From Anaerolinea sp. (GTDB lineage: Bacteria; Chloroflexota; Anaerolineae; Anaerolineales; Anaerolineaceae), in the NCBI GenBank assembly GCA_013824865.1, contig PNON01000008.1, positions 1 through 58,702 of the forward strand: a stretch of DNA of 58,702 nucleotides, written 5' to 3'. The notes below the pieces were generated by a model. The model saw only the letters and a list, made by a program, of their open reading frames with translations, was not told the origin of the DNA and did not search any database. Positions 44,018 to 51,820 of this stretch are shown piece after piece; positions within the stretch are counted from its first letter, which is position 1, and each line of letters opens with the position of its first letter. The translations under genes were made by a program, and so were the position numbers.

Positions 44018-46078
44018 TTACACAAACTTCTCTCGCAGCTTCGCGCTTGCCATGTCCATTACTGCCACAATAATCACAATCGCCAATACGACTGTCCCGG
44101 CTTTATGATATTGCAAACTCCCGAAAAAGGTTGATAGCATCATGCCAATTCCTCCACCACCTGCGAAACCGATGATGGTTGCCATGCGAATATTAATATC
44201 CCATTGGTATATTAAGTAGGATAAAAATGGCGGAGCAATTTGCGGAACAATAGCATACATAATCGATTGCATTTTGGTTGCGCCCGTGGCGGTAACTGCT
44301 TCAATCGGACCCGTATCAATATTCTCGATGGCTTCAGAGAAGAGTTTCCCCATTAACGCATATGTGGTTATAGCCAACGCGAGCATGCCTGCAAAAGGTC
44401 CAATTCCAACCCAGAAAACAAATATGGCAACATAAAGCAAGGCTTCTATCGACCGGAGAATATTGAATACAGACCTGGTAATATAGAATATCCATGCTGA
44501 AAACTTGCTTTTACCTGTAAGGTTTTTTGCTGCCAAAAAACTGAATGGAATAGCCAGAATTCCACCAAGTGTGGTTGCCATCAAAGCTTGCATCGTAGTA
44601 ATAATCAATTCCCTGACAACATTGTTTACAACCTTGGTACTCAGATCAATTGTAATAAAATCTTTTAGCAAACGACCAAATGTCGGACCTGGATCGAAAA
44701 GGTATTTCAAATTTATCTTGGTGATTTCCCAACAATATAAGAAAACAATAACCCCAAGGATGATATAGACAATGTTGCGAACTTTTTTCCATGTGGGAAT
44801 ATTATCAACTTTCTGGGGTTGGTCCTTCAGGATATTAAACCGCCACCTGCTGCTGATGTAATCCACAATGATAATCACAACTGCAACAGCCCATAATGCT
44901 GCTGCATATTGTTGATACCCACCCATCCGTATGGTTTCAAGAACAAAGAAGCCAATTCCACCACCCGCCACAAACCCAATTACGGTCGCTGAACGCATAT
45001 TGATATCCCATCGAAGGAGTGTATAGGAGAGAAAGGATGGGATGATTTGAGGAATTACAGCATAACGAATCACCTGGAAGAAATTTCCTCCTGTCGCCTC
45101 GATTGCCTCAACAGGACCCGGATCAATGTGCTCGATTTCCTCAGAGAACAGTTTCCCCAATGCTGCAATCGAATGGATAGTGAGGGCAATCACACCAGCA
45201 AAAGAGCCTAGCCCGACCCATACAATAATCAGTAACCCCCAAACGACCGTATCCACCGCTCGTACAATATTGAGGAATGTCCGGGTAATATAATAAATAG
45301 CAGTTCCACCCGGTATTCGCCGCATGATATTATGGGCACCTAAGAAGCTGATTGGAACTGCAAGAATGGTTGAAAATAATGTCGCCATTAAACCAATAGC
45401 TATCGTCTCAACGATTTTACCGGTCTCAAATCCGGGTATACGTTCATTTTTTGTGGCTTTGCCAAACAGGACTGTCCACGTTGGAGCAGTGATTGTCCCT
45501 TTTTGACCAAAGATCCTACCCACATTATCACTTACAAAGACATCCGGGCTTTCAGTGCCATTGATTCTTGCAATTGAATAATCCCAAAGACAATCCCAAC
45601 CACAGACAACAATTTTTTCGCCTTGGAGGGTGGAAAAGAAATCAGGATTTACTAATTTTTTCATAACAATACGTGCGTCGTCAAACCTGGTGATCAGTCT
45701 TTCCATCTTTACATTAGTGACAGACCAGCCAATGACATATAAAATGATTGACGCGGATAATACGGCAATCAAGACTGATGATTTCTTATTATTCGCTAAT
45801 AAAAAGGCATCAAGAATGTTCCATAAGTAAAACAAAACCAAGGGGATCAGGAGCCAAGAAAATGCTTTATCAGCATTGATCTGAGCTTTTCCAATTTCAT
45901 AATTATCATATGACCAATAAACTAAATATCCCAGGATTAATGTTATAAGAAATATCGATATTCCCCGCCATGTTTTTTTGATTAGTGTTTGGCTGGACCC
46001 AGGAATTAATATCGACAATAAGGGTAATAGTTTATTAATAATCCTCGTAGCTGATGTCTGTGATGGTTCGAGGCCCAT
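44018..46078 (-). CDS. phnE: Phosphonate-type ABC permease, two PhnE units fused
   Basis: A 686-residue membrane protein made of two PhnE-like permease domains in tandem. The first has the EAA-like loop LFSEEIEHIDPGPVEAIEATG and the second LFSEAIENIDTGPIEAVTATG, each followed by IPQI..PFLSY. Single PhnE proteins are about 260-280 residues. A 110-residue loop after the third helix of the first half contains Cys pairs. It works with PhnC and PhnD upstream as a phosphonate, phosphite or related oxyanion importer; no C-P lyase genes are seen. No strong SD precedes the ATG. Confidence 0.85.
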   Translation of the reverse strand: MGLEPSQTSATRIINKLLPLLSILIPGSSQTLIKKTWRGISIFLITLILGYLVYWSYDNYEIGKAQINADKAFSWLLIPLVLFYLWNILDAFLLANNKKSSVLIAVLSASIILYVIGWSVTNVKMERLITRFDDARIVMKKLVNPDFFSTLQGEKIVVCGWDCLWDYSIARINGTESPDVFVSDNVGRIFGQKGTITAPTWTVLFGKATKNERIPGFETGKIVETIAIGLMATLFSTILAVPISFLGAHNIMRRIPGGTAIYYITRTFLNIVRAVDTVVWGLLIIVWVGLGSFAGVIALTIHSIAALGKLFSEEIEHIDPGPVEAIEATGGNFFQVIRYAVIPQIIPSFLSYTLLRWDINMRSATVIGFVAGGGIGFFVLETIRMGGYQQYAAALWAVAVVIIIVDYISSRWRFNILKDQPQKVDNIPTWKKVRNIVYIILGVIVFLYCWEITKINLKYLFDPGPTFGRLLKDFITIDLSTKVVNNVVRELIITTMQALMATTLGGILAIPFSFLAAKNLTGKSKFSAWIFYITRSVFNILRSIEALLYVAIFVFWVGIGPFAGMLALAITTYALMGKLFSEAIENIDTGPIEAVTATGATKMQSIMYAIVPQIAPPFLSYLIYQWDINIRMATIIGFAGGGGIGMMLSTFFGSLQYHKAGTVVLAIVIIVAVMDMASAKLREKFV

Positions 46079-46111
46079 TTATTTATCTCATTTCATCGGG
46101 ATTTTTAAGTA

Positions 46112-46870
46112 TTAAATTACTTCAATTCTTTCTGCTTCTTTTCCATAGATTCGTTTAAACTGCGCATCGTCTATTTCTTTCGGTAACCCTTCAAAAACCA
46201 GGTACCCATCCTTGAGCGCGATAGCCCTGGTTGCATAACGATGAACCAAATCTAAGAAATGAAGGCTGCAAATAACCGTCATTCCAAATTCTTTGTTTAA
46301 TTTCTCAAGGTATTTGAGAATCGAATGAGCTAGAACTGGATCCAGAGATGCGACAGGCTCATCTGCCAGAATCATTTTTGGTTCCTGCATTAAAGCCCTG
46401 GCGATACCCACACGTTGTTGTTGCCCACCTGACAAAGAATCAGCTCGAACATCAATTTTGTCCGCGAGATCGACCATGTCTAGATTATTTTTAACACGAT
46501 CATGATCTTCCTTCGAGAAGACATGAAATAGACTAGGGAACGTAGGAACGTAACCTAACCTTCCAGAAAGTACGTTTGTATTAACGGAGGATCTTTTAAC
46601 CAGGTTAAATTGCTGGAATATCATACCGATCTGCCGGCGAATATTGCGGATTTCTTTTCCAGTTGCCGCGGTAACGTCCACCCCGTTCCAGGTAATCTTG
46701 CCCGATGTTGGTTCAATCAACCGGTTAATGCATCTAAGCAATGTGGATTTACCAGAGCCGCTTAAACCAATGACAGCCAGAAATTCACCCTCTTGGACAT
46801 CAAAACTGACACCGTTTAGAGCCTGTGTTCCATTGGGATAAGTTTTGCATAGGTTTTCAATTTTTAACAT
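46112..46870 (-). CDS. phnC: Phosphonate-type ABC transporter ATPase
   Basis: A 252-residue ABC ATPase of the PhnC type. Walker A GLSGSGKST, signature DSLSGGQQQRVGIARAL and Walker B ILADEPVASLD are intact. The start is set at MLKIENLCKTYPNG (46870), the usual PhnC N-terminus; a TTG four codons earlier is in frame. It sits between the binding protein and the fused permease and energises their uptake. Confidence 0.88.
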   Translation of the reverse strand: MLKIENLCKTYPNGTQALNGVSFDVQEGEFLAVIGLSGSGKSTLLRCINRLIEPTSGKITWNGVDVTAATGKEIRNIRRQIGMIFQQFNLVKRSSVNTNVLSGRLGYVPTFPSLFHVFSKEDHDRVKNNLDMVDLADKIDVRADSLSGGQQQRVGIARALMQEPKMILADEPVASLDPVLAHSILKYLEKLNKEFGMTVICSLHFLDLVHRYATRAIALKDGYLVFEGLPKEIDDAQFKRIYGKEAERIEVI

Positions 46871-46948
46871 ATGAATTACCAACCTGGAAATTAGATTTGA
46901 TGGGTATCATTATATAGAAAAAAAAGGGAAATTACCACTTAAATAGAG

Positions 46949-46974
46949 ACTGGCAGGTCTTTTGACCTGCCAGT
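46949..46974 (-). terminator. Hairpin between phnD and phnC
   Basis: A perfect 11-bp stem (ACTGGCAGGTC / GACCTGCCAGT) with a 4-nt loop just after the phnD stop. The tail on the minus strand is not an immediate T run, so partial termination or mRNA protection is likely, parallel to the hairpin at 8595 after the BMP gene. Confidence 0.65.
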
Positions 46975-46983
46975 GATAAAGAA

Positions 46984-48042
46984 TTACTTCACCAACGATG
47001 CAGGATCAACCCCTGCATCCTTCAAGATTTGCGTAAATCCATCATAGAAATTGGGGTCAATCGCTACCAGACCGTTAATGTTGTATAGGCTTTTCAACAA
47101 TGCTTTCCCCGCTTCGTCTTCAGACAGCTTTAAGAATGCAGCAACAATCTGCTCTCTCAATGCGGGATCAAAATTCGGTACGAATTGGATACCGTCATTG
47201 GGGATCGGATCCGTATCATAGAATACTACGACCTTCTCCATAATATCAGGATACGTCGAGACAAGATCAGCAGCAGCATCAATTCTGATATCGATAAAGG
47301 TCACACCAGCGTCGCAATCGCCTTTGTAGACTGCGATGCCAACGTTGGGATGGGAACCAGCATTCATGACTGTTATATCACCAGCTTCAGCATCAATCCC
47401 ATTGGCTTTCAGGACGATATTAGGAACAATATATCCAGATGTGGAATTGGGATCTACAAAGCAGAAAGTCTTGCCTTTTAGATCTGCAATAGATGTAATC
47501 CCAGAATCGTTTTGAGTAATGAATTGTCCGCGATAATATGGCTGCATTGTGCCTGCCAGATCCTTATCCGGGCTGAGCTCATTTACAGCCAGTTTACGGA
47601 CTGATGCAAGCGCAGGGTCAATACCATATTTGGCATCAGCAAGCAGCACAGAGAAGGTGTTCAAGAATCCGATTTGTGCCTTCTCAGCGCCCATAGCCTC
47701 AATGGATGCCGCAAAACTGGTGCCTACTTCGATTTGGAAAATTAATCCAGTTTCAGCTTGTAACCAATCAGCAATTCCTTGCCCGGCGAGGGTGATTTTT
47801 CCGGTGTCGCCAGAGGGCACGAATGTGATAACGCAGGGTTTATCTGCAGTACCACAAGTGACATACGGAATCGCTGTTGGTTCTGGCACAGCTGTCGGAG
47901 GAACATCAGTTGGCGGAACCGCGGTGGGTTCCACCTCGACAGGAGCTGGTTCAACAACTGCAGGAGCAGCGGGTTGGCAGGCAGAAAGCAACATTGCCAC
48001 AACCATGATGCCAGCTAAAACGATATACAGCTTGGATCTCAT
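46984..48042 (-). CDS. phnD: Phosphonate-type substrate-binding lipoprotein
   Basis: A 352-residue periplasmic/surface binding protein of the PhnD family. The lipobox LLSAC gives an anchor Cys near residue 22, then a Pro/Val/Glu/Thr repeat linker to about 60. TFVPSGDTGKITLAGQGIADWL and EVGTSFAASIEAM near 75-115 match the family, and FVDPNSTSGYIVPN near 195 is the usual oxyanion-binding segment. AAGGAGG is 5 nt before the ATG at 48042; an adjacent ATG at 48045 is too close. The ligand may be a phosphonate or phosphite. Confidence 0.87.
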   Translation of the reverse strand: MRSKLYIVLAGIMVVAMLLSACQPAAPAVVEPAPVEVEPTAVPPTDVPPTAVPEPTAIPYVTCGTADKPCVITFVPSGDTGKITLAGQGIADWLQAETGLIFQIEVGTSFAASIEAMGAEKAQIGFLNTFSVLLADAKYGIDPALASVRKLAVNELSPDKDLAGTMQPYYRGQFITQNDSGITSIADLKGKTFCFVDPNSTSGYIVPNIVLKANGIDAEAGDITVMNAGSHPNVGIAVYKGDCDAGVTFIDIRIDAAADLVSTYPDIMEKVVVFYDTDPIPNDGIQFVPNFDPALREQIVAAFLKLSEDEAGKALLKSLYNINGLVAIDPNFYDGFTQILKDAGVDPASLVK

Positions 48043-48077
48043 CATAACCTCCTTGGGGTTGAATAGAGATAAATTAA

Positions 48078-48095
48078 CCTGATGTGTACATCAGG
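48078..48095. promoter_or_regulatory. Palindromic operator candidate of the phn operon
   Basis: CCTGATGT-GT-ACATCAGG, an 8-bp perfect inverted repeat with 2-nt centre, sits about 8-25 nt downstream of the expected transcription start and upstream of the SD. This is a typical repressor position. The regulator is not encoded nearby. Confidence 0.55.
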
Positions 48096-48109
48096 ATAGA
48101 TACGCAATA

Positions 48110-48138
48110 ATTGTACAGAGTTGTGAAAATGATTTCAA
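48110..48138 (-). promoter_or_regulatory. Sigma70-type promoter of the phn operon
   Basis: On the minus strand TTGAAA, a 17-nt spacer and TACAAT form a near-consensus promoter 68 nt upstream of phnD. Transcription would start near 48103 and run through the palindrome at 48078-48095. Confidence 0.7.
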
Positions 48139-48278
48139 GTTAAATTCAGGCAAAATGAATAATTTAAGATTAGAGGTTGGTATGAAATCAGATTTACTAG
48201 CTTTTTCTTTTTCGCACAATCATTCTTATCCCAAACCCTTACCGCTGGTGATATACTAATATTTCGGAGGAATCAACC

Positions 48279-48539
48279 ATGTCGAAAAAAAATAAGAAGA
48301 AACAAAAAGACGAAGTCAGCGAATTTCAGGATGGCGTTTGCGAATGCGGTTCAGAAGAATCTTGTTGCTGCGGGGGGCATAGCCATCATCATCAGGGCTG
48401 CTGCTGCGAAGAAGGCTTTGAGCGCCAGTTTTACACTCGTGATGAAAAGATCCAGATGCTCGAAGAATATCTAGCAGACTTGAAAGCTGAACAAAAAGGT
48501 GTTGAAGAAGCCTTGGAAGAACTCCGCAAAGCGGGCTAA
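48279..48539 (+). CDS. Small Cys/His-rich protein, DUF5320-like
   Basis: An 86-residue protein in three parts. Residues 1-13 are a Lys-rich tract. Residues about 20-47 hold eight Cys and four His (GVCECG, SCCCGGHSHHH, GCCCEEG). A C-terminal amphipathic helix starts RQFYTRDEKIQMLEEYL. The helix with its (Y/F)T-x-E/D-E/K-I-x-x-L lead resembles DUF5320-type proteins. A TATACT -10-like box and CGGAGG SD precede the ATG. Probably binds zinc, copper or an Fe-S unit; function unknown. Confidence 0.75.
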   Translation: MSKKNKKKQKDEVSEFQDGVCECGSEESCCCGGHSHHHQGCCCEEGFERQFYTRDEKIQMLEEYLADLKAEQKGVEEALEELRKAG

Positions 48540-48541
48540 TA

Positions 48542-49141
48542 TTACAGTTTGATAATCTCTGCAATAATTTGATCCCGCCCTTCCAGAGTGATAATACCTA
48601 TGGAAGGGTGTGGATCATGGGGTGATTTCGTGCAGGCACCACCAGGATTGAAATAGAGAACACCATCGATCCAGCGTGAAAACGCCACATGTGTGTGACC
48701 AAATAACTTGATTTTTACATAGGGGAAGATTGAATCCAGCAATCGCCTGTATCGTTCAAACCGAAATCCAGTCAGATAATAATGCAGCTTATCCCATAGG
48801 TAGTGGGGCATTGAGCCATGCCCGTGGGTTAAACCGACCCGGATTCCGTCGAAACCCATTTCAATGGCGTCTGGCAGCCTTGAAATGAAAGACAGATCCC
48901 GGTTACCGCGTACGGCGTACACCGGGGCTATCTCTGCCAAAATTGCCAGTACATCCGGGTTGGTAATATCGCCCAGGTGAAGAATGACATCAACCTGTTT
49001 CTCAATCAGGATATGAGCAATGCGTGGGTTTAATGGCGCTGAGCGCTGAGTAACATGCGTATCTGCAATCACTCCGATTATGCAAGGTAAGAAAACCTCT
49101 TTCATGTCGATTCTGACAGATTTCATGGTTTGAGTATACAT
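48542..49141 (-). CDS. YfcE/MJ0936-type metallophosphoesterase
   Basis: A 199-residue calcineurin-like phosphodiesterase. All metal motifs are present in order: GVIADTH, LHLGDI, VRGNRD, THGHG and GHTH. Such enzymes hydrolyse phosphodiesters, and some act on cyclic nucleotides. The frame continues to 49279, but GGGAGAG just before the ATG at 49141 marks the start; the extra N-terminus looks non-coding. It is tail to tail with the small Cys/His-rich gene, 2 bp apart. Confidence 0.88.
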   Translation of the reverse strand: MYTQTMKSVRIDMKEVFLPCIIGVIADTHVTQRSAPLNPRIAHILIEKQVDVILHLGDITNPDVLAILAEIAPVYAVRGNRDLSFISRLPDAIEMGFDGIRVGLTHGHGSMPHYLWDKLHYYLTGFRFERYRRLLDSIFPYVKIKLFGHTHVAFSRWIDGVLYFNPGGACTKSPHDPHPSIGIITLEGRDQIIAEIIKL

Positions 49142-49202
49142 TAGCTCTCCCGTGTTTAGAACCCACATCAATAAATGCCGCTGTAAAGTAAACCAAAGAA
49201 CA

Positions 49203-49222
49203 ATTTTGTAAATATACAAAAT
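49203..49222. promoter_or_regulatory. Inverted repeat between divergent phosphoesterase and ECF genes
   Basis: ATTTTGTA-AATA-TACAAAAT, a perfect 8-bp inverted repeat, lies 15 nt upstream of the -35 box of the ECF operon promoter. It could be an operator for an unlinked regulator or an AT-rich upstream element. Confidence 0.4.
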
Positions 49223-49237
49223 AGAAGCGTAGAAAAT

Positions 49238-49265
49238 TTGACTTGCAATGAAACTATAGTATAAA
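49238..49265 (+). promoter_or_regulatory. Promoter of the ECF transporter operon
   Basis: TTGACT (49238-49243), a 16-nt spacer and TATAAA (49260-49265) precede the first ECF gene by about 60 nt. The spacing is one short of ideal but both boxes are close to consensus. Confidence 0.6.
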
Positions 49266-49327
49266 ATTATTAAAGGCATCGCTCAATTAGTGTGTTCACA
49301 AAATTCACTTTAATACCAGGAGGAACA

Positions 49328-51031
49328 GTGTCGGAACCGGTGATTAGAATACAGGATTTGCGGTACCGATACCGCGGCCAGAAAGAAAATGCCCTGGATG
49401 GGATTAATCTGGAAATGAACAAGGGGGAGTTTATGGTTATCATGGGTCCCAGCGAAGCTGGCAAGAGCACCCTGGCAGCCACCATCAACGGGCTAATCCC
49501 ACATTTTCACATAGGCAAATTAAAAGGGGATGTGGTTGTTCTGGGTCGAAATACGCGAGACAAAACTGTGGCGCAGATGGCTGAAGTGGTTGGTATGGTG
49601 TTTCAGGATTTCGAAGCGCAATTATTCTCCACGAATGTGGAACTGGAGGTCGCTTTTGGACCAGAGAACTTTGGTGTGGACAGAGAGGAAATGCGCCGAC
49701 GAATCAATGAGAACTTGCAATATGTCGGGCTGGAAGCTTTCAGACGCAGAGCGCCTTCCACACTTTCAGGCGGGCAGAAACAGAAATTGGCCATTGCGTC
49801 GGTACTTGCATTAAAACCCACCATCCTGGTAATGGATGAGCCAACGACCGACCTTGACCCCATCAGCAAGATGGGTGTGTTTGAAATTACCCATCGGCTT
49901 TGTAAACGGGATGATCTGACCTTGATGATCATTGAACATGAGACCGAAGAGGCGCTTTTTGCTGACCGCCTGGCTCTTATTAAAGATGGTAAATTAGTAA
50001 AGGTGGGTGATGCAAGGGAAATACTGCGGGATGTAGATTTGATGTCGGACATGGGATTAATGCCGCTCGGAATACCACGTTTCTTTAAGAGTATGGGCGG
50101 CAAAGCGTTGCCTTTGACTCCGGAAGAAGGTGTGATTGCCTTTAAACAAGCTGGCTGGAATATTCCCCAGAAAGCCTACACCGACATGGTCGCAAATGAA
50201 AATGCTGCCCTTGATCGAATGAATCAACCAATCATCCAATGCACCGACCTGGTATATGAATATGATAAAAACGTAAAAGCGCTTGATGGCGTCAGCATGG
50301 AGATCTTTGAGGGGGAGATGATAGCGATCGTGGGACAGAATGGTAGTGGTAAAACCACCCTCGCCAAGCACTTCAATGGGTTGCTGTTGCCAACATCGGG
50401 TGAAGTGTTTGTACACGGAGTGCCCACCCGCGATCAAGGTGTCTTCAAACTCGGACAAAAAGTAGGTTATGTGTTTCAAAACCCGGATCACCAGATCTTC
50501 TCGGAAACGGTGTTCGATGAAGTGGCTTTCAGCCCCCGCTTGCGTAAACTAACTGAGGAGGAAGTGAAGCGGAGTGTGAGCGAAGCACTGGAAGCAGTTG
50601 GATTAGCCGGATACGAAAAAGAAGATCCTTTTTCCTTAACAAAAAGCGGGCGTCAAAGAGTGGCAGTAGCATCCATTTTGGCGGCGAAGCCTGAAGTATT
50701 GATCCTGGATGAGCCTACAACAGGATTGGATTACGCCCAGCAGCGTGGATTAATGGACATGGTGAGACAATTGAACCAGAATGGCAGCACCATCATCTTC
50801 GTTACCCATCATATGTGGGTAGTGGCGGAATATGCAAAACGGGTTTTTGTCATGAAGGATGGCAAAGTAATCCTAAATGGTTCTACCCGCGAAGTATTTT
50901 CACATGACCAGGAACTCCGAAATGCTTACCTGCGTCCTCCACATTTTGTGGAATTTAGTAACATGCTCGGTAAAACCTTCCTTAATCCACAGGAAATGGA
51001 AAACTGCATCAAAGGAGAACAGCTCACATGA
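49328..51031 (+). CDS. ECF transporter ATPase, two EcfA domains fused
   Basis: About 567 residues with two EcfA-type ATPases in one chain, as in YkoD-like proteins. Domain 1 has Walker A GPSEAGKST, LSGGQKQKLAIA and DEPTTDLD. Domain 2 (from about residue 300) has GQNGSGKTT and DEPTTGLD, but its signature reads SLTKSGRQRVAVA instead of LSGGQ. The GTG at 49328 is preceded by AGGAGG with 4-nt spacing; an ATG at 49292 would precede that SD. It energises vitamin or nucleoside uptake together with the EcfT protein that follows (4-bp overlap). Confidence 0.9.
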   Translation: MSEPVIRIQDLRYRYRGQKENALDGINLEMNKGEFMVIMGPSEAGKSTLAATINGLIPHFHIGKLKGDVVVLGRNTRDKTVAQMAEVVGMVFQDFEAQLFSTNVELEVAFGPENFGVDREEMRRRINENLQYVGLEAFRRRAPSTLSGGQKQKLAIASVLALKPTILVMDEPTTDLDPISKMGVFEITHRLCKRDDLTLMIIEHETEEALFADRLALIKDGKLVKVGDAREILRDVDLMSDMGLMPLGIPRFFKSMGGKALPLTPEEGVIAFKQAGWNIPQKAYTDMVANENAALDRMNQPIIQCTDLVYEYDKNVKALDGVSMEIFEGEMIAIVGQNGSGKTTLAKHFNGLLLPTSGEVFVHGVPTRDQGVFKLGQKVGYVFQNPDHQIFSETVFDEVAFSPRLRKLTEEEVKRSVSEALEAVGLAGYEKEDPFSLTKSGRQRVAVASILAAKPEVLILDEPTTGLDYAQQRGLMDMVRQLNQNGSTIIFVTHHMWVVAEYAKRVFVMKDGKVILNGSTREVFSHDQELRNAYLRPPHFVEFSNMLGKTFLNPQEMENCIKGEQLT

Positions 51032-51810
51032 ACGCTGAGATCTACCTGGATAATAACTCAAACCTCCACCGATTGGATCCACGCACGAAGATCATAACCT
51101 TCCTGTTGACTTTCATTGCCATATTGTTGTTCGAGAATCCGATCTGGATGTTGCCAATCACTGCTTTGATCTTATTGCAGCTAATCGTTTCCAATTCTTT
51201 TCGGAACCTGGGCCGCATCCGGTACATCCTGATGGTGTTAACAATATCAAGCTTAGTCCTGTGGAATATTTTTGCAAAAGGCGTTACGCCATTTTTCTGG
51301 TTCCTCACCGAAGAATCGTTTATGTTTAGCATCGCCCGTACTTTATTGATGATATTGATGATCTCGGCAGGCATGATACTGATCAGCACAACACGCAATG
51401 AAGAACTGGTATTAGGGATGATCCGCCTGGGTATGCCTTATCGAGTGGGGTTTGCCATCTCAACAGCGTTGCGCCTTGTACCAACAATCGCATCCACAGC
51501 CATGACCATCAGTCAAGCGCAACGCAGCCGGGGATTAGACCTGGATTCCGGAAACCTGATTGAACGGGTACGCAAGTTTCTTCCCTTGCTGGTACCCGTT
51601 TTTATATCCACCATCCGTAATACCAATATATTTGGCATGGCACTGGAATCTAAAGGTTTTGGAGCGCTGGAAAAACGCACTTATTTTCTGGACCTAAAAA
51701 TGAGATCAATGGATTATGCGGTCATCGCATTCGCCTTTATTTTTGTTGGCGCGTCTGTGGCCATGTATTTCATGGGTTATGGCCGGATTCCCGGACTGAC
51801 TAGGTTTTAG
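51028..51810 (+). CDS. ECF transporter transmembrane subunit (EcfT)
   Basis: A 260-residue membrane protein of the EcfT/CbiQ family. Five to six hydrophobic helices are arranged with the coupling motifs AQRSRGLDLD near residue 165 and ALESKGFGAL near 205 (the latter replacing the usual ARGF form with SKGF). N-terminal HRLDPRTKI is typical. The ATG overlaps the ATPase stop (ATGA). It couples the ATPases to the S component encoded at 53755. Confidence 0.9.
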   Translation: MNAEIYLDNNSNLHRLDPRTKIITFLLTFIAILLFENPIWMLPITALILLQLIVSNSFRNLGRIRYILMVLTISSLVLWNIFAKGVTPFFWFLTEESFMFSIARTLLMILMISAGMILISTTRNEELVLGMIRLGMPYRVGFAISTALRLVPTIASTAMTISQAQRSRGLDLDSGNLIERVRKFLPLLVPVFISTIRNTNIFGMALESKGFGALEKRTYFLDLKMRSMDYAVIAFAFIFVGASVAMYFMGYGRIPGLTRF

Positions 51811-51820
51811 GGAGTATAGT

